Assembly: GCF_023155855.1 (NCBI RefSeq)
Contig: NZ_JAKNUT010000001.1
Location: forward strand, 868,001 to 932,000
Reading direction: 5' to 3'
DNA length: 64,000 bases
DNA from: Microbacterium aoyamense
GTDB taxonomy: Bacteria > Actinomycetota > Actinomycetes > Actinomycetales > Microbacteriaceae
In this document: in pieces, positions 60,675 to 64,000 of the stretch
Numbering within the stretch: position 1 is the stretch's first letter
Layout: each line of letters begins with the position of its first letter
Notes under the pieces: model-generated
The model's input: only the letters and a program-made list of their open reading frames with translations
What the model was told of the DNA's origin: nothing
The model's database searches: none
Program-made: the position numbers and the translations under genes

Positions 60675-62131
60675 CCGATCCGGGGGTCCGTCCTCGGCCG
60701 GATGCGGGGACCGACCGGCCGACGCCGCCGCCGACCGGCGATGTCGAGATCCGCGGCGGGGGCGCGGTGGCCGTCGACACGCAGACGCTGCGGGACGCGG
60801 CATCCCGCTTCGACACGACGCGAGCCGAGCTCGACGCGCTGCGGGACCGACTGGGATCGCTCCAACTCATGCTCTTCGCCGAGCGCGACGTCGCGTGGGG
60901 GGCGGCCAGCAGCGCATCCGTGCTCTTGGCGCGGCTCGCCGAGACGATGGCCGACGCGGATGCGATCGCGGCCGATCTGCGTTCGGCGGCCACCGTATAC
61001 GAGCTCGTCGAGCTCAACGCGCAGCACACCGCTGCGCGGCTCGCCGGCGACGAGGTCGCGCTCGCGCGGATCGAGGCGCGCCGCGACGACATCATGCGGC
61101 TGCACCCCGACGCGATGGGTAGGGCGAACCTCTTCGAGTTCGAAAGGGCCGTCCTGTGGCCGTCCGAGCTCGTGCGCGAAGCGACACAGCTCGGGTACGA
61201 CCTGGGCGGCATGTTCGAGACCTTCTTCGGCGAGGGCCTCGGCAAGGCGATGGGCTTCCTGCCGGGCGTCGTGGGCGGCGTGGTGCTCGGCGGGCTCACG
61301 ATCGGGGGCGTCACCGCCGCGGGCCTCGGCGGGCAGGGGCGGGTGGCACGGAATTCTCGCCTGACCGGCGACGCGCCCGCCGTCGCCATCGTGCGGGTCG
61401 GGTCGGGCACGACGACTGCGCCGTCGGGGCTCGCGGCTGCCGCGCAGCGGATCCCGAGCGGCGACGCCCGCGTACGCGTCGAGGTCTACACGATGCGCGA
61501 CGGATCGAAGCAGTACGCGACGTACATCGCCGGGATGAAGGATGCCGCGGTCCGCGGCGGCCGTGACCCGTGGGACAACGAGTCCAATGTGCAGCTCTGG
61601 GCCGGCGAGAAGTCCGCGTCCTACGCCGCGACTGCGCGAGCGCTCGAAGCGGCCGGCGCTCGGCCCGGCGACACCGTGCACATCATCGGCCACTCGCAGG
61701 GCGCGATGGTCGGAGCGCACCTCGCGCTCGAGGGCGGCTACGACACCCGCACGCTCGTGACGTTCGGTTCGCCGGTCGAGGCCGATGTCGGGCCGGGCAC
61801 CGTGAGCGTCGGGATCAGGCACAGCGACGATGCGGTCGCCGCACTCGCCGGGGGCGGCCACGCCGCACCCGTCGGGGCGCCGGGCAGCTTCGTGGTCGAG
61901 CGTGTCTTCGATGAGGACCCGGGCCTGACGTCCCACGGCATCAGCGCTTACGCCGACACTGCGGCGAAGGTCGATGCATCCACCGATCCGCGCGTCGACG
62001 CCGTGCGCGAGACGTTCGCCGAGCTCGGGACGGCGGTCGAGGTCGACGTCGTCGAGTACTCCGCGGAGCGCCTCGACGCCGTCAGTCCCGCTTCTGCTTC
62101 GGTCGCAGGAAGATCCCGAAGATCCAGTTGA
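60659..62131 (+). CDS. Lipase-like alpha/beta hydrolase with helical N-terminal domain
   Basis: 490-residue protein. N-terminal 25 residues are Pro-rich; residues about 40-125 are helical (TLRDAASRFDTTRAELDALR), similar in type to WXG/ESX substrates. A Gly-rich hydrophobic stretch (VVGGVVLGGLTIGGVTAAGL) lies near 205. The alpha/beta hydrolase part has nucleophile elbow GHSQG near 345 and a later FGSPVEAD with the acid. ATG 60659 or GTG 60671. The overlap with the small helical protein gene and this layout suggest a type VII-like secreted lipase or toxin effector; no secretion apparatus is visible in the window. Confidence 0.7.
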   Translation: MGVPVTDPGVRPRPDAGTDRPTPPPTGDVEIRGGGAVAVDTQTLRDAASRFDTTRAELDALRDRLGSLQLMLFAERDVAWGAASSASVLLARLAETMADADAIAADLRSAATVYELVELNAQHTAARLAGDEVALARIEARRDDIMRLHPDAMGRANLFEFERAVLWPSELVREATQLGYDLGGMFETFFGEGLGKAMGFLPGVVGGVVLGGLTIGGVTAAGLGGQGRVARNSRLTGDAPAVAIVRVGSGTTTAPSGLAAAAQRIPSGDARVRVEVYTMRDGSKQYATYIAGMKDAAVRGGRDPWDNESNVQLWAGEKSASYAATARALEAAGARPGDTVHIIGHSQGAMVGAHLALEGGYDTRTLVTFGSPVEADVGPGTVSVGIRHSDDAVAALAGGGHAAPVGAPGSFVVERVFDEDPGLTSHGISAYADTAAKVDASTDPRVDAVRETFAELGTAVEVDVVEYSAERLDAVSPASASVAGRSRRSS

Positions 62132-62477
62132 TGAGCGAAATGATGAGGGCCGCCACGACGCCCCACCAGAAGTCCTCGACGCGCAGGCCGAAGTTCCAGA
62201 ACGTCGTGATCCACGCCGTCAACCACAGCAGGAACGCGTTGATGATCAGGCCGATGAGCCCGAGCGTGAGGATGTAGATAGGGAAGGCGAGCACCTTGAT
62301 GACGGTGCCGATGATCGTGTTGACGATCGCGAAGATCGCTGCGACGAGCAGGAGTGTGAGCACCATCTGCAGGGTCTCGCCCGGCGGGAAGGCGATGACC
62401 GAGACCTGCAGCGCCGGGATCAGGGTGACGACCCAGATGGCGAAGGCGTTGACGACGACACGGATGAGGAAGCCCAT
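62082..62477 (-). CDS. Phage-holin-family (PF04020-like) four-helix membrane protein
   Basis: 131-residue protein with four membrane helices (NAFAIWVVTLIPALQVSVIA, LQMVLTLLLVAAIFAIVNTI, FPIYILTLGLIGLIINAFLL, WWGVVAALIISLINWIFGIF), the mycobacterial four-TM holin superfamily pattern. It is a common housekeeping membrane protein in actinobacteria, not a sign of prophage. Start ATG 62477 (MGFLIRVVV). It overlaps the 3' end of the hydrolase gene by 50 bases, convergently. Confidence 0.85.
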   Translation of the reverse strand: MGFLIRVVVNAFAIWVVTLIPALQVSVIAFPPGETLQMVLTLLLVAAIFAIVNTIIGTVIKVLAFPIYILTLGLIGLIINAFLLWLTAWITTFWNFGLRVEDFWWGVVAALIISLINWIFGIFLRPKQKRD

Positions 62478-62527
62478 AGTCCGGCCAGTCTGCCACGGCG
62501 CGCAGCGCTCGCGCAGAGGCATTTCGA

Positions 62528-62893
62528 TCAGCCCGCGGCCCCGGTGCGGAATCGTGCCGCGATCTCGAGCACCTCCAGTCGACTCTGCGCGACGTCGAGC
62601 ACGAGTTCGAACGCGTCGTCCGTCGACATGACGACCACGTGGCCGTTCAGTTCGAGGAACGTCAGGGTCGCCACCCACGAGAATCGCTTGTTGCCGTCGA
62701 AGAAGGGATGGTTCTGCGCGAGCGACGACATCAGCGCAGCGGCCTTATCGAAGATGTCGACGTACGCCTCGATGCCGAACATCGAGCTCGACGGCCGAGC
62801 GAGCGCCGAAGAGAGCAGGCCGAGATCACGGACGTGAAGGCCCATGTCCGCGGCGATGGCGGCCGCCTGAGGCAGTTCGAGATAGTCGGTCAT
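62528..62893 (-). CDS. doc: Doc-type (Fic fold) toxin
   Basis: 121-residue Fic-fold protein of the Doc group, which phosphorylates elongation factor Tu and stops translation. Fic motif HPFFDGNKR (residues 62-70) with catalytic His, complete. It overlaps the antitoxin gene by four bases (ATGA), as in a bicistronic toxin-antitoxin operon. Confidence 0.92.
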   Translation of the reverse strand: MTDYLELPQAAAIAADMGLHVRDLGLLSSALARPSSSMFGIEAYVDIFDKAAALMSSLAQNHPFFDGNKRFSWVATLTFLELNGHVVVMSTDDAFELVLDVAQSRLEVLEIAARFRTGAAG

Positions 62894-63096
62894 GCGTCTT
62901 CGAGGCGCGTGAGCAGTTCCCCGTATCGAGCACGGACACTCTGCGCGATCGATGTCGCGCGCTCGGTCTTCGAGTCACTGCTCAACAGCAACTCCGTCGC
63001 TTCGAGAATCAGTGCGTGCTTGGACGTGTGCCTGCGCTCGGCAAGCGCGTCGAGCGCAGCGTCGAGTTCCTCCGGGAGTCGCACCGTCATTGCCAT
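62890..63096 (-). CDS. Ribbon-helix-helix antitoxin
   Basis: 68-residue RHH protein (MAMTVRLPEELDAALDALAE; strand VRLP followed by helix DALAERRHTSKHALILEATE). It should bind DNA as antitoxin to the Doc protein and repress its own operon. Note that Doc is here paired with an RHH rather than the textbook Phd. Start ATG 63096, or the ATG two codons later (63090). Confidence 0.88.
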   Translation of the reverse strand: MAMTVRLPEELDAALDALAERRHTSKHALILEATELLLSSDSKTERATSIAQSVRARYGELLTRLEDA

Positions 63097-63127
63097 ACCG
63101 AAATGGTATCAAGGTGCCATTTCGGTA
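63096..63127. promoter_or_regulatory. Operator of the RHH-Doc operon
   Basis: Perfect inverted repeat TACCGAAATGG (63096-63106), 10-base spacer, CCATTTCGGTA (63117-63127). It abuts the antitoxin start codon and lies in the 71-base gap to hisC. Autorepression by the antitoxin is inferred. Confidence 0.8.
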
Positions 63128-63167
63128 TCTACCGCCCACGGAATGGACGCCCTCCTAGACTCGGGGC

Positions 63168-64000
63168 GTGACCTCCGACATCCCGATCCGCGTTCGTCCC
63201 GAGATCGCCGCCCTGCCCGCGTACAAGCAGGGCAAGCAGGCGGGGGCCGAGGCGTTCAAGCTTTCGAGCAACGAGAATCCCTTCGATCCACTCGACGGCG
63301 TCGTCGAGGCTCTGCAGGCGGCGACGTCGGTCAACAGGTATCCGGATGCCTCGGCCGCTCGCCTGCGCGCGCGGCTCGGCGAGCGGTTCGGCGTCTCGGC
63401 CGACGCCGTGCACATCGGCGCCGGCAGCGTCGCGATCCTCGCGCAGCTCGTGCAGGCGACCTCGGGCCCTGGCGACGAGGTCATCTACGCCTGGCGGTCG
63501 TTCGAGGCGTATCCGTGGCTCGCCGTCGTCGCCGGTGCGACCGCCGTTCAGGTGCCGCTCACGGTCGACGCGCGGCACGACCTTCCCGCGATGGCGGCCG
63601 CGATCACCGACCGCACGCGCGCGATCATCGTGTGCAGCCCGAACAACCCGACCGGCCCGATCGTGACGCAGGCCGAGTTCGACGACTTCGTCGCTCAGGT
63701 GCCGCCCGACGTGCTCGTCATCCTCGACGAGGCGTACGCCGAGTTCGTCACCGACCCCGATGCTGTCGACGGCCTCTTCGTCCTGGGCAACGCGGGGCGA
63801 GACAACGTCGTCGTGCTTCGCACCTTCTCCAAGGCGTTCGGACTCGCAGGGCTGCGGGTCGGCTACGCCGTGGGGCATCCGCGCATCCTCGACGCGGCGC
63901 GCAGCACCAGCATCCCGCTCTCCGTCACGCTGCAGGGCGAGACGGCGGCCCTCGCGAGCCTCGACGCCGAAGCAGAGCTGCTCGAGCGCGTCACGACGAT
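63168..64000 (+). CDS. hisC: Histidinol-phosphate aminotransferase (3' end outside window)
   Basis: PLP-dependent aminotransferase; the start-side 277 residues are visible. N-terminal [20 protein letters not shown] and [10 protein letters not shown] are the family signature; the PLP lysine lies in [23 protein letters not shown] start 63168 with TAGACT at 63156-63161, six bases upstream, fits a leaderless mRNA. It may act in histidine or in aromatic-amino-acid synthesis. Confidence 0.92.
   Translation, partial: MTSDIPIRVRPEIAALPAYKQGKQAGAEAFKLSSNENPFDPLDGVVEALQAATSVNRYPDASAARLRARLGERFGVSADAVHIGAGSVAILAQLVQATSGPGDEVIYAWRSFEAYPWLAVVAGATAVQVPLTVDARHDLPAMAAAITDRTRAIIVCSPNNPTGPIVTQAEFDDFVAQVPPDVLVILDEAYAEFVTDPDAVDGLFVLGNAGRDNVVVLRTFSKAFGLAGLRVGYAVGHPRILDAARSTSIPLSVTLQGETAALASLDAEAELLERVTT

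Noticed and set aside
62082..62477. Holin-family gene as sign of a prophage
   Set aside because: No other phage genes nearby; this family is a housekeeping membrane protein in actinobacteria.
1..64000. tRNA genes, rRNA, CRISPR arrays, insertion sequences
   Set aside because: No cloverleaf T-loop signatures outside coding regions, no regularly spaced identical repeats, and no transposase frames were seen by eye; a tRNAscan or CRISPR search was not possible.

Overview
This window is a high-GC actinobacterial chromosome segment centred on the replication origin. The order gyrB-dciA-recF-dnaN-oriC-dnaA | rpmH-rnpA-yidD-yidC-jag-rsmG-parA-parB, the short spacing, the frequent GTG starts, the parS sites of type GTTTCACGTGAAAC and the neighbourhood cca / DUF6049 / murJ / trxB all point to Microbacteriaceae, most likely Microbacterium. 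The genus is inferred from recalled gene content, not from a database search. I found no tRNA, rRNA, CRISPR array, insertion sequence or prophage.

Layout. (1) 1-12181 is the replication and segregation core: gyrB (cut by the window edge), dciA, recF, dnaN, oriC with DnaA boxes, dnaA, then divergently rpmH, rnpA, yidD, yidC, jag, rsmG and parAB, with three clean parS sites and a fourth degenerate one over the parA start codon. (2) 12166-14233 holds an ECF42-type sigma factor and its DGPF/YCII-domain partner, with a small unknown gene between them. (3) 14408-22824 carries trxA, trxB, murJ, a secreted DUF6049 protein, a methyltransferase and cca. (4) 22954-26501 is an aldehyde dehydrogenase module (GAF regulator, dehydrogenase, DUF779), followed by a TMEM175-like channel and an unknown membrane protein. 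(5) 28492-30827 is an acyl-CoA dehydrogenase / CoA-transferase pair. (6) 30956-37368 is the rpsF-ssb-rpsR-rplI operon and dnaB, separated by an inverted two-gene surface locus: a chaplin-like eight-repeat protein with an LAETG sorting signal and a Val/Thr-rich membrane protein. (7) 37506-42284 is accessory: an ECF41 sigma factor facing an NmrA-like SDR with mirror-image promoters, a membrane protein, an anchored protein plus DUF697-type GTPase, and gene debris. (8) 42287-57484 is mostly single enzymes and regulators (oxidoreductase, two serine beta-lactamase-fold proteins, DHFR-like protein, a 917-residue duplicated protein with ankyrin-like end, TetR/DUF6069, EEP hydrolase, siderophore-interacting protein, a zinc-ribbon SDR, Nudix, purB, LMW-PTP). 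(9) 57636-64000 has a large secreted nuclease, a small helical protein plus lipase-like hydrolase, a four-helix membrane protein, an RHH-Doc toxin-antitoxin pair with a clear operator, and the start of hisC.

Working together, the core genes load the helicase (DnaA, DciA, DnaB), clamp the polymerase (DnaN), relieve supercoils (GyrB) and segregate origins (ParA, ParB, parS). Several accessory genes appear to be read from leaderless mRNAs: a TANNNT -10 box lies 5-7 bases before the start codon at many loci. The most unusual items are the chaplin-like LAETG protein, the mirror-image ECF41 promoters, the internally duplicated 917-residue protein, and the zinc-ribbon SDR lacking the usual catalytic tyrosine.
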